Below, in pieces: positions 1 to 5,187 of a DNA stretch of 5,187 bases. The stretch's first letter is position 1. Every line of letters starts with the position of its first letter. Under the pieces are notes generated by a model that was not told the origin of the DNA, did no database searches, and saw nothing but the letters and a program-made list of their open reading frames with translations. Where the stretch lies: assembly GCA_016928125.1 (NCBI GenBank), contig JAFGLK010000338.1, positions 1 through 5,187 on the forward strand. The letters are read 5' to 3'. Position numbers and translations under genes: made by a program. This DNA comes from Anaerolineae bacterium (GTDB taxonomy: Bacteria > Chloroflexota > Anaerolineae > UBA1429).

Positions 1-581
1 CGCGGGTAGCCCATCAACCACATCGCCAGATCGAGCCGATGCACGCCCAGATCGATCAAAGGGCCGCCGCCCGATTTGTCCTTCTGTCCGAACCAGCCGC
101 CCAGCTTGGGAATGCCGCGTGCCCGCAGCCAGCGCGTGTGGGCGTAGTAGATCCGTCCCAGATTGCCTTCGTCCACATAGCGCTTGAGGAATTGGGAGGG
201 CGCGCTGAAGCGATAGTTAAAGTGAACCATCAGCTTGCGATCGCCTTGGCGCGCCGCCTGCAGCATCTCTTCCGCTTCGCGGGCGTTGATGGCCATGGGC
301 TTTTCCGTGAGCACGTGCAGGCCCGCGTTGAGCGCCGCGATAGCCACGGGCGCGTGCAGATAGTTGGGGAGCGCAACGCTCACCGCATCGAGCTCCGCTG
401 TGGCGAACATCTCCTCGTATTGGGTAAACGTCTGCGCCCCAGGATAGAGGCGCCCATATTCCCCCAGCAGCCCCACATCGAGGTCGCAAAGCGCAGCCAA
501 CTCGGCCCGATCGCACTCGGCATAAGCCCTGGCATGGTGCCGCCCCATGCCGAGCCCCACCACGCCGACCCGTATCTTCAT
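1..581 (-). CDS. Gfo/Idh/MocA-family NAD(P)-dependent oxidoreductase, 3' end cut by window edge
   Basis: 193 codons are visible from the ATG at 581; the rest of the C-terminal domain lies left of the window. Seen: an N-terminal Rossmann fold starting MKIRVGVVGLGMG (dinucleotide-binding GLGMG, residues 9-13), an acidic CD pair ending beta-2 (about residues 32-33), the family signature TEKP (Glu93-Lys94-Pro95) and GGGPLIDLGVHRLD with Asp177 and His181. Lys94, Asp177 and His181 match the Lys-Asp-His catalytic set of inositol-dehydrogenase-like members. No signal peptide or membrane segment is visible, so it should be a cytosolic enzyme oxidising or reducing a sugar or polyol carbon with NAD(P). 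The start is supported by GGAG seven bases upstream (589-592). It is the last visible gene of the operon, 121 bp after its paralogue, with which it shares roughly half of its residues over about 130 aligned positions (hand alignment). The 121 bp gap (582-702) shows no clear promoter or terminator. Family is secure; substrate cannot be named. Confidence 0.93.
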   Translation of the reverse strand, partial: MKIRVGVVGLGMGRHHARAYAECDRAELAALCDLDVGLLGEYGRLYPGAQTFTQYEEMFATAELDAVSVALPNYLHAPVAIAALNAGLHVLTEKPMAINAREAEEMLQAARQGDRKLMVHFNYRFSAPSQFLKRYVDEGNLGRIYYAHTRWLRARGIPKLGGWFGQKDKSGGGPLIDLGVHRLDLAMWLMGYP

Positions 582-702
582 GCCCTCTCTCCGCAGTCGG
601 AATCGTTGCGTCGCATTCAGGATGAACCGAGACACGTTGCCCACATCACGCCCCGATACAGTGCGCTGTGCCTGCAGTTGCGTTCTTGAGGCCGCTCACA
701 CC

Positions 703-1752
703 CTAATCGAGGCGGACCTCATGTCCGGTCTTGGCCGACTCGTAGATCGCATCCAGCACGGCTTGCACATCCAGAACCTGCTCTGGCACCACCAGACACT
801 CTGCCTGGCCGCGAACGCAGGCGATGAAATGAGTGATCTCGGCGGTGTGCGCCCTGACCTCGGGCAACCATGCAGGGGTGATATCGACCATCGTCTGGTG
901 AACGTCCCGATACACCTTGAGCGGGCTGAGCGTGGCGCCACCGAGGGTGCCCAGGATGCGCGTCTCGGCCAGGTTGTTCTCGATGTGCGCCGCCCAGGTG
1001 GCGCGCAGCACCAGGGTGGCTCCATTGTCAAAGCGCACCAAAGCCACGCCCATATCGTCCACATCGAACTTGGCTGCATCCCAGGCGCCCCAGCGCGAAG
1101 CCACGCCACCGTCACCGGTCTTGCCCAGGGCATCGTAAGTGGCGCCCAGCACCGTCAAGGGCCGCGGGTTGCCCATCAGCCACAGGGTCCTGTCGAGGCT
1201 ATGCACGCCGATGTCGATCAGCGCGCCGCCGCCCTGCAGAGCCTTTTGCGTAAACACGCCCCACGAGGGGATGCCGCGGCGTCGCAGGGCCGTGGCCTCG
1301 CCATAGTAGATACTCCCTAGCTCGCCCACATCGATAAAGCGCTTGAGCACCTGCGTCTCCGGCTCAAAGCGTTGATGCAGGCCGATCTGGAGCACCTTGC
1401 CCGCTGCCCGCGCCGCCGTAACCATCTGGCGCCCTTCGGCCAGATTCATGGCGATCGGCTTCTCGCACAGCACGTGACAGCCCGCGGCGAGCGCCGCCAG
1501 GGTGGCCTCGCAATGGGCGTAGTTGGGCGTACACACCGAGACGGCGTCCAGCGTCTCTTGCGCGAGCATGTCAGCATAGCCATCGTAGGCGCGCGCGATG
1601 CCGAACTGCGCCGCCGCCTCAGCGGCCTTGCCCGGCGCCACATCGCAGATCGCGGCGATCTCCACGTCGGGCTGAGCGCGATAGCCAGGGATGTGCGCCG
1701 CGCGGGCGATGCCGCCGGCCCCGATGATGCCAATGCGAACGGTCTCGGACAT
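703..1752 (-). CDS. Gfo/Idh/MocA-family NAD(P)-dependent oxidoreductase, complete
   Basis: A 349-residue protein, the usual length for the family. Seen: Rossmann motif GAGGIA at residues 11-16 after a short beta strand, a CD pair at 36-37, CEKP at 96-99 with Lys98, then the C-terminal alpha/beta domain with an RRRGIP stretch (157-162) and GGGALIDIGVHSLD (174-187) carrying Asp180 and His184. Lys98, Asp180 and His184 correspond to the catalytic Lys-Asp-His of inositol dehydrogenase-type enzymes. A longer reading from an ATG at 1776 is possible, but it would place the strong GGGAGG Shine-Dalgarno inside the coding region, so the start at 1752 (MSETVRIG) is preferred. It follows the GGT-like gene after 52 bp and precedes a paralogue, all in one direction. 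The likely role is NAD(P)-linked oxidation or reduction of a sugar, sugar acid or glycoside in the cytosol. The substrate is not deducible; automatic names such as 'inositol 2-dehydrogenase' would be over-specific. Confidence 0.95.
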   Translation of the reverse strand: MSETVRIGIIGAGGIARAAHIPGYRAQPDVEIAAICDVAPGKAAEAAAQFGIARAYDGYADMLAQETLDAVSVCTPNYAHCEATLAALAAGCHVLCEKPIAMNLAEGRQMVTAARAAGKVLQIGLHQRFEPETQVLKRFIDVGELGSIYYGEATALRRRGIPSWGVFTQKALQGGGALIDIGVHSLDRTLWLMGNPRPLTVLGATYDALGKTGDGGVASRWGAWDAAKFDVDDMGVALVRFDNGATLVLRATWAAHIENNLAETRILGTLGGATLSPLKVYRDVHQTMVDITPAWLPEVRAHTAEITHFIACVRGQAECLVVPEQVLDVQAVLDAIYESAKTGHEVRLD

Positions 1753-1759
1753 TGACCTT

Positions 1760-1765
1760 CCTCCC
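1760..1765 (-). promoter_or_regulatory. Shine-Dalgarno that fixes the start of the complete oxidoreductase
   Basis: On the minus strand GGGAGG lies seven bases (AAGGTCA) before the ATG at 1752. It decides against the in-frame ATG at 1776, which lies upstream of this site and has no comparable purine run before it. Confidence 0.75.
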
Positions 1766-1804
1766 AAACTTGTCACCCGTTGGCCAAGATGAATCGCTCT
1801 GGCT

Positions 1805-3406
1805 CTAGAATGCGAGCGCGCAGCCGTCCTTGCGCGGCTCTGACCCGGCCACCCACGCCCCGCTTACGGGATCCACCATGATCACCTGGCCCCCGCCATA
1901 ATGGCCCGCATCAGACACATGTAGCTGGTGTCCACGGGCTCGCAGTGCGTCATAGACCTCGGGCGCGTAAAAGCTCTCCACGGCAAAGCGGTCGCCCCCC
2001 TCAAAGAAGAAGCGCGGCGCATCCAGGGCCGTCTGCGGGTCCATGCCGTAATCGACCAGATTCGCCAGCACTTGCACATGCCCTTGGGGCTGCATGAATC
2101 CGCCCATCACACCAAAGCACACGGCCAAGTCACCCTCTCGCGTGACCATGCACGGGATGATCGTGTGATAGGGGCGCTTGTGGGGCGCAATGCAGTTGGG
2201 ATGATGCGGGTCCAGGCTGAAGAGGTTGCCCCGATTCTGCAGAGCGATGCCCGTTCCATCGGCAACCAGCCCCGATCCGAAGCCCAGATAGAGGCTATTG
2301 ATGAACGAGACGGCGTTGCCCTGGCCATCGGCAGCGCACAGATAGACCGTATCGTAACCGCCGGGCGGCAGCCCCGCTTGTGGGTCCGAGATGGCTCGAT
2401 CCGGGTGGATCAAGGCCCGCCGCCCTTGAGCATATGCGGATGAGAGAAGCCCTTGCACCGGCACCTCTGCCAGATCTGGATCGGCCACATAACGCGCCGC
2501 GTCGGTCATGCCCAGCTTGACGGCCTCCATCTCCAGATGGAGAGCCTCTGTGCTCAAGCCGACCGAGCCCAGGTCAAACCCATTCAGGATATTGAGCGCA
2601 ATCAGGGCGGCGATGCCCTGGCCATTGGGCGGGCACTCAAAGACATCATAGCCCCGGTAGTTTGCCTGGATGGGTTCCACCCAGGTCGAGGTATGGTCGG
2701 CCAGGTCCTGCATCGCCAGCAGGCCACCATGGCGCTCCGACGTGGCCACGATGGCGCGCGCGACTTGGCCGTGATAAAAGGCCTCGGGGCCGCGCTCCGC
2801 CAATTGCCGCAGTGTGCGCGCCAGATCGGGAGAGCGGAAACGCTCGCCGGGCCTTGGCGCGCGGCCGCCGACCAGATAGGTACGCGCCGCGGCCGGATCG
2901 CGTTTCAGCAGCTCCTCCGCGCCTCGCCATGAGCCCGCGATGCCCTCGCTCACGGGAAAGCCCTGCTCGGCATAGGCGATGGCCGGCCCCAAGACGGTAT
3001 CCAGCCCCAAGGTGCCAAAGCGAGAGAGCAGGTCGGCCCATCCGGCCGGCGCACCTGGCACCGTCACAGGCAAGATGCCGCGCAGCGGCACCTCATCCAA
3101 ACCGCGGGAGCGAAAGGCCTCGAGCGTCGCGGCGTAGGGCGCTCGGCCGCTGGCGTTGAGAGCGTACACGCGTCGATCTTCAGCCCAGTAGATCAGCGCA
3201 AAAGCATCGCCGCCGATGCCGGTGCTCATCGGCTCCACCACGTTGAGCGTGGCCGCAGCAGCGATGGCAGCATCGGCGGCATTGCCGCCCTGCAGCAGCA
3301 TGCGCAGACCCGCCTGAGCCGCGAGCGGCTGGCTGGTGGCCACGGCGCCCCCAAAACCCATGACCGTGGCGCGATGCGAAGGGAAACGATAGCGGGATGC
3401 ATCCAT
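1805..3406 (-). CDS. Gamma-glutamyltransferase-family Ntn hydrolase (YwrD/HpxW-like amidohydrolase)
   Basis: A 533-residue proenzyme (numbering from ATG 3406). Seen: MVATSQPLAAQAG-like start (here AVATSQPLAAQAGL), QGGNAADAAIAAAATLNVVEPMSTGIGGD, NASGRAP with Arg88 (equivalent to E. coli GGT Arg114), the cleavage/nucleophile site GYD-Thr353-VYL, and GVMGGFMQPQGH with the oxyanion glycines 435-436. Family members self-cleave before this Thr, which would give chains of about 352 and 181 residues. Against E. coli GGT, an ungapped alignment across the nucleophile region shows Asn411 to Tyr373, Gln430 to Arg392 and Asp433 to Leu395; Ser462-Ser463 become His414-Thr415. The gamma-glutamyl amino-group pocket is therefore missing. 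KRPYHTI and LQNRG resemble the YwrD branch and the oxamate amidohydrolase HpxW. No signal peptide is present, so it is probably cytosolic, unlike periplasmic GGT. It lies 88 bp after xylB and 52 bp before an oxidoreductase. An alternative start at 3421 adds five residues but lacks a Shine-Dalgarno. Fold and mechanism are secure; the substrate is unknown. Confidence 0.93.
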   Translation of the reverse strand: MDASRYRFPSHRATVMGFGGAVATSQPLAAQAGLRMLLQGGNAADAAIAAAATLNVVEPMSTGIGGDAFALIYWAEDRRVYALNASGRAPYAATLEAFRSRGLDEVPLRGILPVTVPGAPAGWADLLSRFGTLGLDTVLGPAIAYAEQGFPVSEGIAGSWRGAEELLKRDPAAARTYLVGGRAPRPGERFRSPDLARTLRQLAERGPEAFYHGQVARAIVATSERHGGLLAMQDLADHTSTWVEPIQANYRGYDVFECPPNGQGIAALIALNILNGFDLGSVGLSTEALHLEMEAVKLGMTDAARYVADPDLAEVPVQGLLSSAYAQGRRALIHPDRAISDPQAGLPPGGYDTVYLCAADGQGNAVSFINSLYLGFGSGLVADGTGIALQNRGNLFSLDPHHPNCIAPHKRPYHTIIPCMVTREGDLAVCFGVMGGFMQPQGHVQVLANLVDYGMDPQTALDAPRFFFEGGDRFAVESFYAPEVYDALRARGHQLHVSDAGHYGGGQVIMVDPVSGAWVAGSEPRKDGCALAF

Positions 3407-3415
3407 GGTGTATGG

Positions 3416-3420
3416 CCTCA
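3416..3420 (-). promoter_or_regulatory. Weak Shine-Dalgarno of the GGT-like gene
   Basis: Minus-strand TGAGG sits nine bases before the ATG at 3406. It overlaps the alternative ATG at 3421, which itself has only AT-rich, GGAGG-free sequence upstream. The start at 3406 is favoured, but the evidence is modest because spacing is long and the match is only GAGG. Confidence 0.45.
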
Positions 3421-3494
3421 ATGTGTTTGATGATGTTTCTTACGTGCTTCTATGGTCACCGGGGCGCTCTGGCGGGAAAACAGGTCGTGATCAT

Positions 3495-5021
3495 CTAGCC
3501 GATAGCCGCCACCGTATCGAAGGCTGGCTTGAGCGCCCGGTAGAGCGACCCGTAGACGGGATAGTACTCGTTGTACGTTGCTTGGTCGGCAGGCTCGGGC
3601 TCGGTGCGGTCGGTAATGCGGATGGTCGTGTCGCAGGCCTCAGGCACGCTGGCATACACACCGGTACCGACCCCCGCCAGCAGGCCGGCGCCGTAGGCTG
3701 TGCTATCGGTGACATTGGTGGTGACCAACTCGGTCCCAAACACATCCGCCATGATCTGGCGCCACAGCACGCTCCGCGCGCCGCCGCCCACGGCGCGGAC
3801 CTGGTTGATCGGGATCGCCAGGTCACGGAAGAGCTCGATGCAGTCTCGCAGACTGTAGGCTACGCCCTCCATCACGGCGCGCACCATGTGGCTCTTGCTG
3901 TGGCGCAGGGTCAGCCCAAAGAAGGTGCCACGGGCGTTGGGATCGGGATAGGGGGTGCGCTCGCCGGTGAGATAGGGCAGGAAAATGAGCCCCTCGCAGG
4001 CCACAGGCGCGGTGGCCGCCTCGCTGGTCAGGATCTCATACGCATCCATGCCGCTCAAGCTGGCTATCGTCTTTTCCCCCAGGCCCAGGGTATCCCGCAG
4101 CCAGCGGAACGAGCCGCCCGCCGAGAGCGTCACCCCCATCACATGCCACTTGCCGGGCACAGCGTGGCAAAAGGTGTGCAGCCGCCCCAGCGGATCCCGG
4201 CTGGGCTCGTCGGTGTAGGCAAAGACCACCCCAGAGGTGCCCATGGTCACGGACACCAAGCCGGGCTCGACCACCCCGGTGCCCACCGCGCTGGCCGCCT
4301 GGTCGCCGCCACCTCCGATCACGGGCAGTCCGGCCGGCATACCCGTCAGATCAGCGGCCTCTCGGGTGATCCGGCCGGTGATCTCGACCGACTCGTAGCA
4401 GTCCGGCATCCATTCCTTAGGAATGCCCAACTCATCCAGAACCTCATGGCTCCACTTGCGCTGGCCCACATTCAGCAGAACCGTGCCCGAGGCATCCGAG
4501 ACCTCGGTAGCATACGCGCCCGTGAGACGATAGCGGATATAGTCTTTGGGCAACAGCACCTTGGCCGCACGCGCATAGACATCGGGCTCGTTCTCGCGCG
4601 TCCAGATAATCTTCGGGGCCGTAAAGCCGGGCAGCGCGGGGTTGAGCGTCAACTCGAGAAAGCGCTCACGTCCCACGGCGTTCATGATCCATTCGCACTG
4701 CTCGCCCGTGCGCTGATCATTCCACATAATGCACGGTCGCAACACATGCCCGCCCGCATCCAACATCACCATGCCGTGCATCTGGCCCGCCAAGCCCAGA
4801 CCGGCGATCTCACTCGGATCGATGCCAGCCTGGCGAATGGCATGTCGAATGGCCCTGGTGCAGGCCTGCCACCAGTCTTCAGGGTCTTGCTCTGCCCACT
4901 GCGGCCGCGGCGTGTACATGGGATACTCTTCGGTAGCCTCTGCCACCACTTGGCCTTCTTCATGAATCAGCAGCACTTTGGTGCCCGTCGTACTCACATC
5001 GATGCCGATGAGATACGCCAT
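3495..5021 (-). CDS. xylB: Xylulokinase (FGGY carbohydrate kinase family)
   Basis: A 508-residue cytosolic kinase that would phosphorylate D-xylulose with ATP to D-xylulose 5-phosphate, the entry into the pentose phosphate pathway. Seen: N-terminal phosphate-binding strand YLIGIDVSTTGTKVLL (Asp8), QMHG at 80-83, MWNDQRT at 99-105, PGFTAPK and LLPKDYIRYRLTG, SDASGT at 175-180, GGGGDQAA with Asp240 (equivalent to catalytic Asp233 of E. coli XylB), TMGTSGV at 259-265, LPYLTGERTPYPDP, and the second FGGY signature around VGGGARSVLWRQIMADVFG (411-429). It aligns with E. coli XylB along its whole length, with a slightly longer C-terminus. The residue after the catalytic Asp is Gln where E. coli has Asn. 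The start at 5021 is chosen because the homologous N-terminus begins there and a strong AAGGAGG precedes it; the 35-residue extension to 5126 is unlike the family and would run through the predicted promoter. It is the first gene of the leftward operon; no xylA is in the window. A related ketose substrate cannot be excluded. Confidence 0.94.
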   Translation of the reverse strand: MAYLIGIDVSTTGTKVLLIHEEGQVVAEATEEYPMYTPRPQWAEQDPEDWWQACTRAIRHAIRQAGIDPSEIAGLGLAGQMHGMVMLDAGGHVLRPCIMWNDQRTGEQCEWIMNAVGRERFLELTLNPALPGFTAPKIIWTRENEPDVYARAAKVLLPKDYIRYRLTGAYATEVSDASGTVLLNVGQRKWSHEVLDELGIPKEWMPDCYESVEITGRITREAADLTGMPAGLPVIGGGGDQAASAVGTGVVEPGLVSVTMGTSGVVFAYTDEPSRDPLGRLHTFCHAVPGKWHVMGVTLSAGGSFRWLRDTLGLGEKTIASLSGMDAYEILTSEAATAPVACEGLIFLPYLTGERTPYPDPNARGTFFGLTLRHSKSHMVRAVMEGVAYSLRDCIELFRDLAIPINQVRAVGGGARSVLWRQIMADVFGTELVTTNVTDSTAYGAGLLAGVGTGVYASVPEACDTTIRITDRTEPEPADQATYNEYYPVYGSLYRALKPAFDTVAAIG

Positions 5022-5026
5022 GTCCG

Positions 5027-5033
5027 CCTCCTT
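5027..5033 (-). promoter_or_regulatory. Strong Shine-Dalgarno that fixes the xylB start
   Basis: Minus-strand AAGGAGG ends five bases (CGGAC) before the ATG at 5021, a near-perfect anti-16S match. It supports the 508-residue product over the longer reading from 5126. Confidence 0.85.
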
Positions 5034-5065
5034 CTCCTGGATGCCCGCCTCATCACAATGACACC

Positions 5066-5094
5066 ATGATAGCCCCGTGAGAGCGTTTGCACAA
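5066..5094 (-). promoter_or_regulatory. Predicted sigma-70-type promoter of the xylB operon
   Basis: Read on the minus strand: -35 TTGTGC (5094-5089), a 17 bp spacer, and -10 TATCAT (5071-5066). The -10 matches the consensus in five of six bases and the -35 only in TTG, as expected for a regulated promoter. Transcription would begin near 5059, giving a leader of about 38 nt that includes the AAGGAGG. An operator-like box covers the -35 and most of the spacer. Prediction by pattern only. Confidence 0.55.
5077..5092 (-). promoter_or_regulatory. LacI/CcpA-like operator candidate over the xylB promoter
   Basis: Minus-strand GTGCAAACGCTCTCAC has a central CG and imperfect dyad symmetry (5 of 8 pairs). 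Its inner 14 bases match the catabolite-responsive (cre) pattern TGWAARCGYTWNCW at 12 positions by hand count. It lies between and partly over the -35 and -10 of the xylB promoter, where a bound repressor would block polymerase. No regulator gene is visible in the window. Confidence 0.4.
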
Positions 5095-5119
5095 GTTGGG
5101 GCCTCGCGTCTGCAATGCT

Positions 5120-5148
5120 TTGACACCCCTTCTCATCGCATGTATAGT
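5120..5148 (+). promoter_or_regulatory. Near-consensus divergent sigma-70-type promoter facing out of the window
   Basis: On the plus strand a perfect -35 TTGACA (5120-5125) and -10 TATAGT (5143-5148, five of six) are separated by exactly 17 bp. Transcription would start near 5155 and proceed to the right, away from xylB. The two divergent -35 boxes are only 25 bp apart. This strongly suggests another gene beginning just past 5187, possibly the operon's regulator or another sugar gene. Confidence 0.65.
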
Positions 5149-5167
5149 GTGAAACCGTTACGATGAG
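5132..5167. repeat. Short inverted repeat around the divergent promoter's -10 region
   Basis: CTCATCG (5132-5138) and its exact complement CGATGAG (5161-5167) are separated by 22 bases that include the -10 box and the probable start point of the rightward transcript. Seven-base arms can arise by chance, so a regulatory role is only a possibility. Confidence 0.3.
5149..5164 (+). promoter_or_regulatory. Second operator-like box at the start point of the divergent promoter
   Basis: Plus-strand GTGAAACCGTTACGAT shares GTGNAANCGNT with the box over the xylB promoter and begins one base after the -10 of the rightward promoter. Its own dyad symmetry is poor. A regulator binding both boxes could control both directions, or control itself and the operon. 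Confidence 0.3.
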
Positions 5168-5175
5168 TGGTACGC

Positions 5176-5183
5176 AAGGAAGG
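5176..5183 (+). promoter_or_regulatory. Shine-Dalgarno-like AAGGAAGG for a gene starting beyond the right edge
   Basis: A purine-rich AAGGAAGG lies about 20 bases downstream of the predicted rightward start point and four bases from the window end. A start codon at roughly 5188-5192 would have normal spacing. This is the only trace of the divergent gene in the window. Confidence 0.45.
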
Positions 5184-5187
5184 TTTC

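Noticed and set aside
582..702. Possible internal promoter or small gene in the 121 bp gap between the two oxidoreductases
   Set aside because: No convincing -35/-10 pair, terminator hairpin or small coding frame with a Shine-Dalgarno; a weak ACAG/CTGT stem is not enough.
39..1320. Plus-strand open frames (39-689 and 547-1320) opposite the two oxidoreductases
   Set aside because: No family motifs, low-complexity composition, and the minus strand carries intact Gfo/Idh/MocA signatures at the same place.
1928..3159. Plus-strand open frames opposite the GGT-like gene (1928-2443, 2453-2932, 2662-3159)
   Set aside because: Fragmented and without domain character; shadows of the well-supported minus-strand gene.
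3407..3494. Possible terminator or extra promoter between xylB and the GGT-like gene
   Set aside because: Only very short palindromes such as TGATCA and GGTGACC are present, with no GC-rich stem followed by a T-run and no paired -35/-10.
3405..5069. A 554-codon open frame on the plus strand, antisense to xylB
   Set aside because: Its translation is rich in His, Arg and Gly with no recognisable domain, while the opposite strand encodes a full xylulokinase. It is a by-product of GC-rich codon use.
5022..5126. A 35-residue N-terminal extension of xylB from the ATG at 5126
   Set aside because: Not homologous to the family N-terminus, would contain the predicted promoter and operator, and ignores the strong AAGGAGG before 5021.
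5163..5187. ATG at 5163 on the plus strand, open to the window end, as the start of the divergent gene
   Set aside because: It has no Shine-Dalgarno and would leave a leader of only about eight bases; the AAGGAAGG at 5176-5183 points to a start just past the edge.

Overview
The window holds four co-directional genes, all on the minus strand, so transcription runs from right to left: a xylulokinase (xylB-like), a gamma-glutamyltransferase-fold amidohydrolase, and two tandem paralogous Gfo/Idh/MocA-family NAD(P)-dependent oxidoreductases. The second oxidoreductase runs off the left edge. The DNA is GC-rich and the genes use ATG starts preceded by purine-rich Shine-Dalgarno sequences. This fits a free-living bacterium with carbohydrate-scavenging operons. 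The protein flavour is compatible with Chloroflexota, but that is an impression and not a demonstrated placement. There is no sign of phage, transposon, plasmid, CRISPR or RNA genes.

Layout from right to left. Positions 5022-5187 form a compact divergent regulatory region. A near-consensus sigma-70 promoter (TTGACA, 17 bp, TATAGT) faces right and out of the window, followed by a Shine-Dalgarno-like AAGGAAGG at the very edge. Back to back with it is a promoter facing left towards xylB (TTGTGC, 17 bp, TATCAT). Each promoter is overlapped by a CG-centred, LacI/CcpA-like box sharing GTGNAANCGNT. xylB occupies 3495-5021, the GGT-like gene 1805-3406, the first oxidoreductase 703-1752, and the second, partial oxidoreductase 1-581. 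The intergenic gaps are 88, 52 and 121 bp. None contains a convincing terminator or promoter, so a single operon is the simplest reading.

How they may work together (inference): the set looks like a sugar or polyol utilisation operon. Gfo/Idh/MocA dehydrogenases would modify a sugar or glycoside and an FGGY kinase would trap a ketose, under a LacI-type regulator that may be encoded just to the right. The GGT-like enzyme is the odd member. It keeps the catalytic threonine and the substrate-carboxylate arginine. It has replaced the residues that in E. coli GGT hold the gamma-glutamyl amino group, so it is more likely an amidohydrolase of the YwrD/HpxW branch than a true glutathione-processing transpeptidase. 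No xylose isomerase or transporter is visible inside the window.
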